A stretch of DNA of 32,732 bases from Candidatus Aminicenantota bacterium. Lineage in GTDB: Bacteria; Acidobacteriota; Aminicenantia; JAMOAD01. Position 1 is the stretch's first letter; each line of letters begins with the position of its first letter. The DNA is taken from positions 1 to 32,732 of the forward strand of contig JAMOUT010000074.1 of assembly GCA_027061995.1 (NCBI GenBank), written 5' to 3'. Shown piece after piece: positions 1 through 6,463 of the stretch. The position numbers and the translations under genes were made by a program. Under the pieces are notes generated by a model. The model searched no databases. It was given only the letters and a program-made list of their open reading frames with translations, and was not told the DNA's origin.

Positions 1-172
1 TTCATCAGTGCAAGGAGGAGATAATGATAGTACAGTTGGTGTTTTTAATACAGGAAAAATATCTCCATTAGATAAAACATGGGGGGAATTTAATTACAAC
101 AAAAGAGAACCAGGTTCTAGAATAGTTATAGATGGACAATATGGTCATTTGTATGAATTAAGAGTTAAGTAA
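1..172 (+). CDS. C-terminal end of an unidentified protein (partial)
   Basis: An open frame runs in from the left edge (first full codon at position 2) and stops at TAA 170-172, giving 56 residues. The tail is polar and glycine-rich (SSVQGGDNDSTVG near the start; it ends YELRVK). It has no cysteines and no motif that I recognise. Codon use is AT-rich like the rest of the window. The start and most of the protein lie outside, so no function is offered. That it is a real gene rests on an uninterrupted frame ending just before an obviously non-coding, GC-richer stretch. Confidence 0.5.
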   Translation, partial: SSVQGGDNDSTVGVFNTGKISPLDKTWGEFNYNKREPGSRIVIDGQYGHLYELRVK

Positions 173-474
173 AGCCAAAAGCCTCGAAGCCTCCGTGGCA
201 GCCCCGCACCAAATTCTGAAGCTTAAAGCCATAAGCTTCGAAGGCAGCTTCTTGGGCTTAAAGCATTTAAAGCCATCAGCTCTTGCTGTTTTGAGCTAAA
301 TATCTACAGTGCGGGATCTCCGCTACGCTCCGACTTCTTGGGATTAGAGCTAATAAAATCATTAAGCTTTTGTAGTTGGCTTTGAAAATAGCTCCGAGGC
401 CGGTGAGGACAAAGTCCGAACCTTAACTCTTGACAAAACAGTGTTTCAAAGCTATTTAAAACGGATTTTATTCA
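173..474. other. GC-richer non-coding stretch rich in inverted repeats
   Basis: No gene is supportable here and base composition is clearly higher in G+C than in the flanking genes. Visible structure: GAAGCTT at 218-224 pairs with AAGCTTC at 233-239. CCCGCAC at 203-209 can pair with GTGCGGG about 110 nt downstream. AAATAGCT 386-393 pairs with AGCTATTT 450-457. Inside the last pair, 402-422 folds as GGT-GA-GGAC-AAA-GTCC-GA-ACC, a hairpin with a tandem G-A internal loop. The phrase CTTCTTGGG occurs twice (near 250 and 333) and AAAGCC several times. It may be a small non-autonomous mobile repeat or a structured RNA. The sequence does not decide between them. Confidence 0.4.
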
Positions 475-1281
475 TTATATATTTAAAAATATTAAATCAC
501 TAAAAGGGATTATGAAAACTTTTGTTCCGTTTATCTTATATTCTTCTTTTTCTCCCGATATTCCGACAATATATGCTTTTTTAGGATCATATTTCTTAAT
601 AAAACTTTTTAATGATCGTTCAATTCTTATTTTTGACAACTCTTTATATTTTACTTTAATCGGCACAACTTTAAACCCCTTATCAATAACAAAATCAACC
701 TCCGAAAATAATATATTCTTTAAAAAAATCAATAATTTTTTCTTTTTCTATTTTAATAAAATCATTCAATTTTTTCTCATATTTATATTCTGTTTTATAA
801 TTAATAAATTCTTTAAATGAAATAGTTGGCAACTCAAATATTCTCTTTCTACCGATAAGAGATTCTTTAATCTTTTCCTTCAATTCCAAGCTACCCGAAC
901 CTGAAACAATGAATTTATACTTTTTATTCATATCGTATAAACCTTTTAAAAACAATCCTGCATCAGACAACCTTTGAATTTCATCAATAAAAACAAACCC
1001 CTTATTATCTCCTATCTCTAAATTTATTTTTTTTATAAAGTATGTTGATCCTTAAAATATGAATTATCTTGATAAATGTCCAAGTTTAAAAAAACGGTTT
1101 TATAATCTTGTTTAATAAGATAATCTCTTAAAAGATTCATTAATGTGGTTTTACCTGATTGACGAGGACCAACAATTAAAGATATCTCTTTTTTAAATAA
1201 ATGCGCTTTTAAATCTTTAAATAAAGCTCTTTCTATCATGAATAAATTATATACCCGAGAATTATCAAAGTTAACTTTCAT
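475..1281 (-). pseudogene. Broken AAA ATPase / DUF4143 family gene
   Basis: Three minus-strand fragments read in order as one family. The first (1281 down to 1033) has Walker A GPRQSGKTT. The second contains the Walker B text FVFIDEIQRL and then FIVSGSGSLELK, GRKRIFELP and YIIFGG. The third gives EVDFVIDKGFKVVPIKVK, the C-terminal nuclease-like strand of DUF4143. Fragments 1 and 2 are separated by a one-base shift in a 7-base A/T run at 1028-1034. Fragments 2 and 3 join in the wrong frame at about 695-732, and most of the DUF4143 domain that normally lies between FGG and EVDFV is missing. About 270 codons remain against roughly 400 in intact members. The likely original start is the ATG at 1239 (MIERAL), typical for the family. 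The deletion makes loss of function secure; the A-run shift alone could be a sequencing error. Confidence 0.85.
1246..1274 (-). promoter_or_regulatory. Candidate sigma-70 promoter of the AAA/DUF4143 pseudogene
   Basis: On the minus strand TTAACT (1274-1269), a 17-nt spacer and TATAAT (1251-1246) precede the ATG at 1239 by 6 nt. There is no Shine-Dalgarno sequence, so the transcript would begin at or next to the start codon. The -35 is only a 4/6 match. Confidence 0.4.
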
Positions 1282-1383
1282 TTTTCTCGGGTTAATTGCA
1301 AACTTGATTTACTAATAAAAAAGAATTGATGAAAACTGGTCGGCTTTATAATTTTATCCGATTTCTATGGAAGAACTCCTTTC

Positions 1384-1412
1384 TTGATTAATGTTTTTAT
1401 TGCCTTTATAAT
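1384..1412 (+). promoter_or_regulatory. Sigma-70 promoter of the waaA operon, leaderless
   Basis: TTGATT (1384-1389), exactly 17 nt, then a perfect TATAAT (1407-1412). The waaA ATG begins at 1418, five nt after the -10 box, so transcription should start at the ATG itself. No ribosome binding site is present upstream. Confidence 0.65.
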
Positions 1413-1417
1413 AAATT

Positions 1418-2659
1418 ATGTTTTATCTCTTTTATAATCTCATTTTCTTTCTGTTTTTCATCCCCGCCGCTTTAATATACATGTTTTTATCCCTGTTAAA
1501 CGGAAAATCGGTTAGCTCTGTTTTAAAAAGATTTAAATATGAACAAACGGAAAAAGAGAGGGAAAATATCCATTTTCACGGAGTTTCGGTCGGGGAAATT
1601 ATAAGCATGGGTAAGCTTATCAAAACAACCGCGGAACATTGTGATATTACGATATCCGTGGGAACGGAGACAGGTTATAAAACAGCCCTGAAAAAATACC
1701 CTTTTTCCGAAAAGATATTGTTTTCCCCCTATGATTTCCCTTTTTCGGTTAAATCATTTATCGATTCTGTAAATCCGAAAATATTTATAATTGCGGAGGC
1801 AGAGTTTTGGTATAATCTCTACTTCCATCTTAAAAAAAGGGGTCTTCCGATTTGGATAATAAATTTCAGGGTCGGAAATAAAAACTCTTATCTCAGATTA
1901 AAATTTTACTATAAAAGAATTTTTAAACTCGTTGATAAATTCTTTGTTCCCTCAATGGATTATATCGAATTTTTAAAAAAATTCGGTGTTGATGAAAATA
2001 AAATTATTCTATCGGGTAATCTTAAAGCTGATATTTCCTACAATGAAATAGGGGAAAAAGAGAGGGAAAAAATAAAAGAGAGGTTGAAACTTGCTCAGGG
2101 GAAAAAGATATTTGTTGCGGGAAGCACTTCCGCCGGTGAAGAGGAAAAATTGTTCAAAACAATAAAAAGATATAAATCCGATTGGAAATTTATAATAGTT
2201 CCAAGGCATATAGAAAGAGCTGAAGAGATAAGAAAAACAGGGGAAAAAGAGGGGTTTAAGATTAATATGATAACCGATTTAAAAAACGATGATTATGATT
2301 TGCTTATAGTAAATACAATAGGGGAACTTTTTAAAATATATTCTATCGCGGATCTTGCTTTTGTCGGAGGAAGTCTTGTGCCCACGGGGGGGCATAATGT
2401 CCTTGAACCGATTTTTCATTCGGTTCCCACCATAACAGGCAAATTTTATAAGAATTTTCAAGAACTCGTTGATACTATTCATAAGGAAAAAGGCCTTATG
2501 GTTATCAATGAAGCTGAGGAATTCTCCCGCTATTTTGAGATGGATACCGAAGAATTAAAAAAAATCGGAGAAAACGGAAAAAAAACACTGAATCATATGA
2601 AAGGAGCGGTTGAAATAATCTTGAAAGAGTTGGAAAAAGCAGGTGTAAAATGCCGTTAA
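1418..2659 (+). CDS. waaA: 3-deoxy-D-manno-octulosonic acid (Kdo) transferase
   Basis: A 413-residue inner-membrane glycosyltransferase that adds Kdo from CMP-Kdo to lipid IVA, the first step of the LPS inner core. An N-terminal membrane anchor (about residues 3-27) is followed by HGVSVGE at 54-60; its Glu60 matches the catalytic base of the family. EAEFWYN, GNLKAD, GSTSAGEEE, VPRHIERAEEI and the donor-binding GGSLVPTGGHNVLEP all match WaaA/KdtA. Length is normal. The ATG at 1418 has no Shine-Dalgarno but sits 5 nt after a TATAAT box, fitting a leaderless mRNA; no better downstream start exists. The stop overlaps the lpxK start by 10 nt, so the two are translationally coupled. Whether it adds one or two Kdo residues cannot be read from the sequence. 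Confidence 0.95.
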   Translation: MFYLFYNLIFFLFFIPAALIYMFLSLLNGKSVSSVLKRFKYEQTEKERENIHFHGVSVGEIISMGKLIKTTAEHCDITISVGTETGYKTALKKYPFSEKILFSPYDFPFSVKSFIDSVNPKIFIIAEAEFWYNLYFHLKKRGLPIWIINFRVGNKNSYLRLKFYYKRIFKLVDKFFVPSMDYIEFLKKFGVDENKIILSGNLKADISYNEIGEKEREKIKERLKLAQGKKIFVAGSTSAGEEEKLFKTIKRYKSDWKFIIVPRHIERAEEIRKTGEKEGFKINMITDLKNDDYDLLIVNTIGELFKIYSIADLAFVGGSLVPTGGHNVLEPIFHSVPTITGKFYKNFQELVDTIHKEKGLMVINEAEEFSRYFEMDTEELKKIGENGKKTLNHMKGAVEIILKELEKAGVKCR

Positions 2660-3561
2660 AACCGATTTTAATGATTCTATTATTCCCTTTAAAATTAATC
2701 AATTATATGAGAAGAAGATTTGAAAAAAAAGCGGAATTCAGGGGTAAATTTATAATTTCAGTAGGAAACATAAGTTTCGGAGGAAGCGGGAAAACCCCCT
2801 TAGTAATAGAAATATCCCGATTTTTTGAAAATGAAGGGATTAAAACCGCTGTTTTTTTAAGAGGCTACAAAGGGAAGATGGAAAAAATCGGAGGGAAGGT
2901 TGTTCTCTCGGAAGGTGCACAGGTATGGGGAGATGAAGCTATTCTCATCAAAAGAAATATTGTTTCTCCGGTTTTTGTCGGAAAAGACAGGGTTAAACAG
3001 ATTGAAACAATTGCTGATTCTGATACAAGAGTATTAATCCTTGATGACGGGTTCCAGTATTTTAAAGTAAAAAAGGATTTGGAGATAATTATTTATGATT
3101 TTGAAAACCCCTCCCCTCTTGCAAGAGATTTCAAATCAGAGCTTAATAAGGCTGATATCATTTTTAACAGAGCACCCCTTAAAATAAAAAATCATGAACA
3201 ATATGAAATTATAATGGATGGAATATATGATTCCAATGATAATAAAACCGATGATTATTTTAATAAAGAGTTTATAGCTTTTTCCGGAATAGGAAATCCC
3301 GAATCTTTTAAAAACACTTTATCAAAAAATAATATATCATATAAAAAATTTTTCACATACCCCGACCATTATTTTTACAAACAAGATGATATTGATACTA
3401 TTACATCTTATAATTTGCCATTAATAACCACGGAAAAAGATTTTGTGAAATTGAGAGAATTTAATATAAAGGATTTGTATTATTTGAAAATTAGGGTAAA
3501 ATTAAAAGATAAGTTTAAAAAGGAGCTTATAAAAAAGTTTGAAGAAAAAATCGCATTATAA
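2650..3561 (+). CDS. lpxK: Tetraacyldisaccharide 4'-kinase
   Basis: Phosphorylates the 4' position of the lipid A disaccharide precursor to give lipid IVA, at the inner face of the inner membrane. The protein (303 residues) has a short hydrophobic N-terminal segment (about residues 4-20). A P-loop, GNISFGGSGKTP, lies at about 39-50, and the family motif LDDGFQY at 131-137. Both are hallmarks of LpxK. It is a little shorter than many homologues (about 320-350), with no obvious missing motif. It overlaps waaA upstream by 10 nt and the acyltransferase gene downstream by 23 nt. It therefore sits in a tight lipid A operon with the enzymes acting just after it in the pathway. Confidence 0.95.
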   Translation: MPLKPILMILLFPLKLINYMRRRFEKKAEFRGKFIISVGNISFGGSGKTPLVIEISRFFENEGIKTAVFLRGYKGKMEKIGGKVVLSEGAQVWGDEAILIKRNIVSPVFVGKDRVKQIETIADSDTRVLILDDGFQYFKVKKDLEIIIYDFENPSPLARDFKSELNKADIIFNRAPLKIKNHEQYEIIMDGIYDSNDNKTDDYFNKEFIAFSGIGNPESFKNTLSKNNISYKKFFTYPDHYFYKQDDIDTITSYNLPLITTEKDFVKLREFNIKDLYYLKIRVKLKDKFKKELIKKFEEKIAL

Positions 3562-4441
3562 AACAGAATATTTTCTTTTTTATTTTCTGAAAATAATCAT
3601 AGGATTTTCTCCGGATTTTCTACTCCCTTTTTACTATAAAACACTCTCCAAAGCATTATATCTTGCAGGTAAAAGATACCAAAGTATAATATTAAAAAAT
3701 CTTGATATAGCTTTTCCCGATAAAACGGGAGAAGAGAAGGAAAGACTTGTCCGAGAATCTTTCTCTTATCTTGCAAGGCTTATGATTGATCTGATTAAAT
3801 TTCCGACAATAGAAAAAATTGAAAAAAGGATTGAAAAAGGGGATATAAGTTCTTTGGAAAACAGTATTAAAGAGGGAAAAGGGGTTATCTTAATATCGGG
3901 GCACTTCGGTAATTGGGAATCGGGGCTTTTATGGTTGGGAAAATTCGTATCTCCCATTAATATCATAACAAGGAGAATGGATAACCCTTATATAGAAGAG
4001 CTTTTAAAAAAAATCAGAGAGCAAACGGGAAACAAAATCATTCATAAAGATAATAGAGCCGCTCTTAAAATATTAAAACTGTTGAGACACAATGAAAGTG
4101 TGGGGCTCATGGTTGACTTGAATCAGCAAAAAAAAGAGGGGATATTCATAGATTTTTTCTCAAAAAAAGCTTCAACAAGTCCGGCTGCAGCCATTTTTCA
4201 TCTTAAAACAGGAGCACCGATAATTTTCGCTTTTTGCATCCCAAAGGGGAAAGGATATAAATTTTATACCCTTCCACCTATAACACACACCCCTACCGGA
4301 GATAAAGAAAAAGATATAAAAGTCATAACCCGAAAAATAAATAAAACCCTTGAAGAGGAGATAAAAAGACATCCTGAATCATACTTTTGGTTTCACAAAA
4401 GATGGAAAGAAAGACCCGAAGGGGAAGAGAGTATTTATTGA
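3539..4441 (+). CDS. lpxL: Lipid A late acyltransferase, LpxL/HtrB type
   Basis: A membrane-associated acyltransferase of the LpxL/LpxM family that transfers a secondary acyl chain from acyl-ACP to the Kdo-lipid A precursor. The catalytic HX4E motif is GHFGNWE at 121-127 (His122, Glu127). IITRRMDNPYIEELL, VGLMVDLNQ and a PAAAIFHLKTGAPI stretch are typical of the family. At 300 residues the length is normal. The frame opens with TTG at 3539 inside lpxK; AGGAG at 3521-3525 is a rather distant ribosome binding site and there is no early in-frame ATG, so the exact start is uncertain. It is the last gene of the waaA-lpxK-lpxL operon. Which acyl position it serves is not decidable here, as only one family member is in the window. 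Confidence 0.9.
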   Translation: MKKKSHYKTEYFLFYFLKIIIGFSPDFLLPFYYKTLSKALYLAGKRYQSIILKNLDIAFPDKTGEEKERLVRESFSYLARLMIDLIKFPTIEKIEKRIEKGDISSLENSIKEGKGVILISGHFGNWESGLLWLGKFVSPINIITRRMDNPYIEELLKKIREQTGNKIIHKDNRAALKILKLLRHNESVGLMVDLNQQKKEGIFIDFFSKKASTSPAAAIFHLKTGAPIIFAFCIPKGKGYKFYTLPPITHTPTGDKEKDIKVITRKINKTLEEEIKRHPESYFWFHKRWKERPEGEESIY

Positions 4442-4466
4442 TTATTTTTTTATTTTGGTTTTTTAT

Positions 4467-4496
4467 TTGACAAAATAGTCCTGATTGTTTTATCAT
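4467..4496 (+). promoter_or_regulatory. Sigma-70 promoter of the EBP gene
   Basis: A perfect TTGACA (4467-4472), 18 nt, then TATCAT (4491-4496). The EBP start codon at 4527 has a GGGGGA ribosome binding site (4514-4520 region). The regulator therefore appears to be made from an ordinary housekeeping promoter, independent of sigma-54. Confidence 0.6.
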
Positions 4497-4526
4497 ATTA
4501 AATATTTAATTATCGGGGGATAAACA

Positions 4527-6023
4527 ATGCTTGAGAAATTAAGAGAGAGTATTGAAAAAAGATTGATGGAAAAAGGGGTATCTCTTATAATGCTGTTTGA
4601 TGGAAACGGTCATATAAAATGGCATAGCGGAAGAAAGATACGGGGAAATGGTGTCAGAAAGGGCAATGGGTTTTCAAAAACAGCTTGCGTGAAAGCATTG
4701 GATAATAAAGCTATGGTTGAATTTAAGGATGATGTTATAAAACTCTCGGGAGACGGTTTGTCCGAGACCGCAATAAGCATAAAAATAAAAAGTATTATCA
4801 TCCTCCCTATTGATAAAGGGAATTATTTTTATGTTGATTCCGCAAAAAAAGAGTTTTCCCGTGAGGATATGATTTCGATAAGGGAGAGTTGCTATTATTT
4901 AAAAGAGTGTATAAGAGAGAGTGAAAAATATTATGAAGAGATATTATCGGAGATTAAAATTATTGATGATATCTCGAAGAAAAAAATATTAAGATACGGA
5001 GCCGAAGCGAAAACACCGATACTTTTGACGGGAGAAACCGGAGTTGGTAAGGGATATATATCAAAGATAATCCATGAGGTATCACAGAGAGGGGGAAAAT
5101 ATGTAAATATAAATGCCGCCGCAATGCCCGAGACACTATTGGAGAGTGAACTGTTCGGATACAAGAAGGGAGCATTTACGGGGGCAAAAGTTGATAAGGC
5201 CGGTTTGATAGAGGAAGCTGAAGGGGGAACACTGTTTTTGGATGAGATAGGGGATATGGGGTTTGATAGTCAGACAAAGATATTGAAAGTTATAGAAGAG
5301 GGCAAATATATGAGATTGGGGGATAGCAAGGAGAGGAGTTGTGATGTGCGGTTTGTGTTTTCGACAAACAGGGATTTGATAAAACTTGTCGAGGAAAAAA
5401 GGTTCAGGAAGGATCTGTATTACAGAATATCCGAGTTTTGGATAGACATTCCTCCCCTGAGAAAAAGGAGAGATATGATAGATAAATTGATAGAGGGGTA
5501 TGAAGAGTTGTTGAATGGAAAAAGATTTACAAAGAAAGCAATGGAGTTTATAAAAATTTATGATTGGAGGGGAAATATAAGAGAGTTAAAGAGCATGATG
5601 AAGAGAGTGGGGGTTATGACCGAAGGAGATAAGATAGGCATAAAGGAGGTTATTGAGAGTGTTGAAAATCATTTGAACAAGGAGGAGATAAGAGAGTTAA
5701 TAGAAAGAATGGGACTTAAAGATAATTGTTGTGATGTTTATGAAAGAGTTAAATTTACCGTAACCGGTGAAAATAAAACCAACAAGAATCCGAAGGTAAA
5801 AGCAATTATAGATGAGATAGAAAAAGGGAAGAGCTTTTGGGAAGCGGTAAAAAAACCATTCATGAGAAGGGAACTTAACCGCGAAGAGGTAAAAGAGGTT
5901 ATAGATTTCGCTCTCTTGAAAACAGATACAAAGAGATATAAAGAGTGTTTGCAATATTTGAATATAAGCAATGATGAACATAAAAAATTTTTGGATTTTC
6001 TAAAAGATTATAGGATAAAATAA
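4527..6023 (+). CDS. Sigma-54-dependent transcriptional activator (bacterial enhancer-binding protein)
   Basis: An AAA+ ATPase that remodels sigma-54 RNA polymerase at -24/-12 promoters (498 residues). Residues 1-130 form a GAF-like sensory region without a phosphorylatable receiver. The AAA+ core has Walker A GETGVGKG at 169-176, the sigma-54 contact loop GAFTGA at 215-220, Walker B LFLDEIG at 236-242 and the arginine-finger region FRKDLYYR at 293-300. The C-terminus (about 405-498) is not a classic Fis helix-turn-helix. It reads [13 protein letters not shown]...[17 protein letters not shown]...HKKFLDFL, a tail I recall from other EBPs of environmental bacteria and presume binds DNA. Its gene ends one base before three 20-bp palindromes and a sigma-54 promoter that faces the cassette at 6268, making it the obvious candidate activator. 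The signal it senses is unknown. Confidence 0.93.
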   Translation: MLEKLRESIEKRLMEKGVSLIMLFDGNGHIKWHSGRKIRGNGVRKGNGFSKTACVKALDNKAMVEFKDDVIKLSGDGLSETAISIKIKSIIILPIDKGNYFYVDSAKKEFSREDMISIRESCYYLKECIRESEKYYEEILSEIKIIDDISKKKILRYGAEAKTPILLTGETGVGKGYISKIIHEVSQRGGKYVNINAAAMPETLLESELFGYKKGAFTGAKVDKAGLIEEAEGGTLFLDEIGDMGFDSQTKILKVIEEGKYMRLGDSKERSCDVRFVFSTNRDLIKLVEEKRFRKDLYYRISEFWIDIPPLRKRRDMIDKLIEGYEELLNGKRFTKKAMEFIKIYDWRGNIRELKSMMKRVGVMTEGDKIGIKEVIESVENHLNKEEIRELIERMGLKDNCCDVYERVKFTVTGENKTNKNPKVKAIIDEIEKGKSFWEAVKKPFMRRELNREEVKEVIDFALLKTDTKRYKECLQYLNISNDEHKKFLDFLKDYRIK

Positions 6024-6043
6024 ATTCGGAATTATTTCCGAAT
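6024..6043. promoter_or_regulatory. Palindromic upstream activating site, copy 1
   Basis: ATTCGGAATTATTTCCGAAT: an 8-bp inverted repeat (ATTCGGAA/TTCCGAAT) around 4 nt, starting immediately after the EBP stop codon. It shares the pattern ATTCGGARTAT...CCGAAY with two further copies. Its centre lies about 195 bp upstream of the predicted sigma-54 start site, a usual enhancer distance. It could also act as a weak transcription-stop hairpin for the EBP gene. Confidence 0.6.
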
Positions 6044-6063
6044 TATTCGGAGTATTTACCGAA
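6044..6063. promoter_or_regulatory. Palindromic upstream activating site, copy 2
   Basis: ATTCGGAGTATTTACCGAAC, directly abutting copy 1, so the two centres are 20 bp apart, about two helical turns. The arms TTCGG/CCGAA are intact; the inner positions are weaker than in copies 1 and 3. Confidence 0.55.
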
Positions 6064-6110
6064 CAACCAACCCTTTAAATAAAACGATAAACTCTCTCGC
6101 AGATAATATC

Positions 6111-6130
6111 ATTCGGAATATACTCCGAAT
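6111..6130. promoter_or_regulatory. Palindromic upstream activating site, copy 3
   Basis: ATTCGGAATATACTCCGAAT, arms ATTCGGA/TCCGAAT. Its centre is about 108 bp upstream of the predicted start site at 6229. Together with copies 1 and 2 this is the expected layout for a multimeric enhancer-binding protein. Confidence 0.6.
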
Positions 6131-6202
6131 AGAAACAAGTTCCCCCGCAGCCTAAAAAACAAGAATCTTTTAATTTCAACGGTTTTTATCCGCTCTCCTC
6201 TG

Positions 6203-6218
6203 CGGCATGGTTTTTGCT
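6203..6218 (+). promoter_or_regulatory. Sigma-54 (-24/-12) promoter of the peptide cassette
   Basis: CGGCATGGTTTTTGCT. The invariant GG (6204-6205) and GC (6216-6217) are exactly 10 nt apart, as in TGGCACG-N4-TTGC. CA after GG and TT before GC also match. Transcription should start near 6229. It is the only promoter seen before the 6268-14674 gene run. Confidence 0.75.
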
Positions 6219-6256
6219 TAAATGTTTTATGAACCTGCAGGTTTAAAAAACATTTA
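6219..6256. promoter_or_regulatory. Long palindrome over the cassette start site
   Basis: TAAATGTTTT (6219-6228) is a perfect inverted repeat of AAAACATTTA (6247-6256). Between them AACCTGCAGGTT (6232-6243) is itself a perfect palindrome; only a short mismatch (ATG versus TAA) separates the two. The left arm lies just upstream of the predicted +1 and the right arm abuts the AGGAGGTG ribosome binding site. It could be an operator, or an RNA hairpin if transcription starts earlier than predicted. Confidence 0.5.
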
Positions 6257-6267
6257 GGAGGTGTTTT

Positions 6268-6444
6268 ATGTGGGTCGAAATGATTCCTGTTGCAAGTTCC
6301 GTATTAACACCTGAATCACTTAACAAACTTAGTGTTTCAGCAGTAACCGGCATCGGGCTGATTATTGCAGCTACTGCCACGGGTACTGTTGTAGCAAAGG
6401 GTCTTGACATTGCCCTGACAAAGGTAAAGAAGCCTAAAGGCTAA
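6268..6444 (+). CDS. 58-residue hydrophobic peptide, candidate RiPP precursor
   Basis: A short frame preceded by an excellent AGGAGGTG (6256-6263). The N-terminal third is polar (MWVEMIPVASSVLTPESLNK, residues 1-20). Residues 25-43 form an uninterrupted Ala/Val/Ile/Thr/Gly segment (AVTGIGLIIAATATGTVVA). The tail (44-58) carries five lysines and ends KVKKPKG. It has no cysteine and no typical signal peptide. It is the first gene after the sigma-54 promoter and lies 19 nt before a B12-type radical SAM gene, the usual place for a modified-peptide precursor. The segment beginning TGIG resembles, from memory, the start of the polytheonamide core (TGIGVVVAVV), whose residues are C-methylated by B12 radical SAM enzymes. 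This resemblance may be convergent. A small membrane peptide unrelated to RiPPs remains possible. Confidence 0.75.
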   Translation: MWVEMIPVASSVLTPESLNKLSVSAVTGIGLIIAATATGTVVAKGLDIALTKVKKPKG

Positions 6445-6463
6445 AAAAAAGAAGGAGGAAATT

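Noticed and set aside
400-422. GAGGACAAAGTCCG resembles the conserved GAGGAAAGTCCG of RNase P RNA.
   Set aside because: The surrounding bases do not supply the other conserved RNase P regions and the stretch is too short; the match is explained by a local hairpin.
6268-6444. The small hydrophobic protein could be a filamentous-phage coat protein or holin.
   Set aside because: No phage genes are nearby, there is no signal peptide as in most coat proteins, and the gene is linked to radical SAM and RRE-like genes. It is kept as an alternative only.
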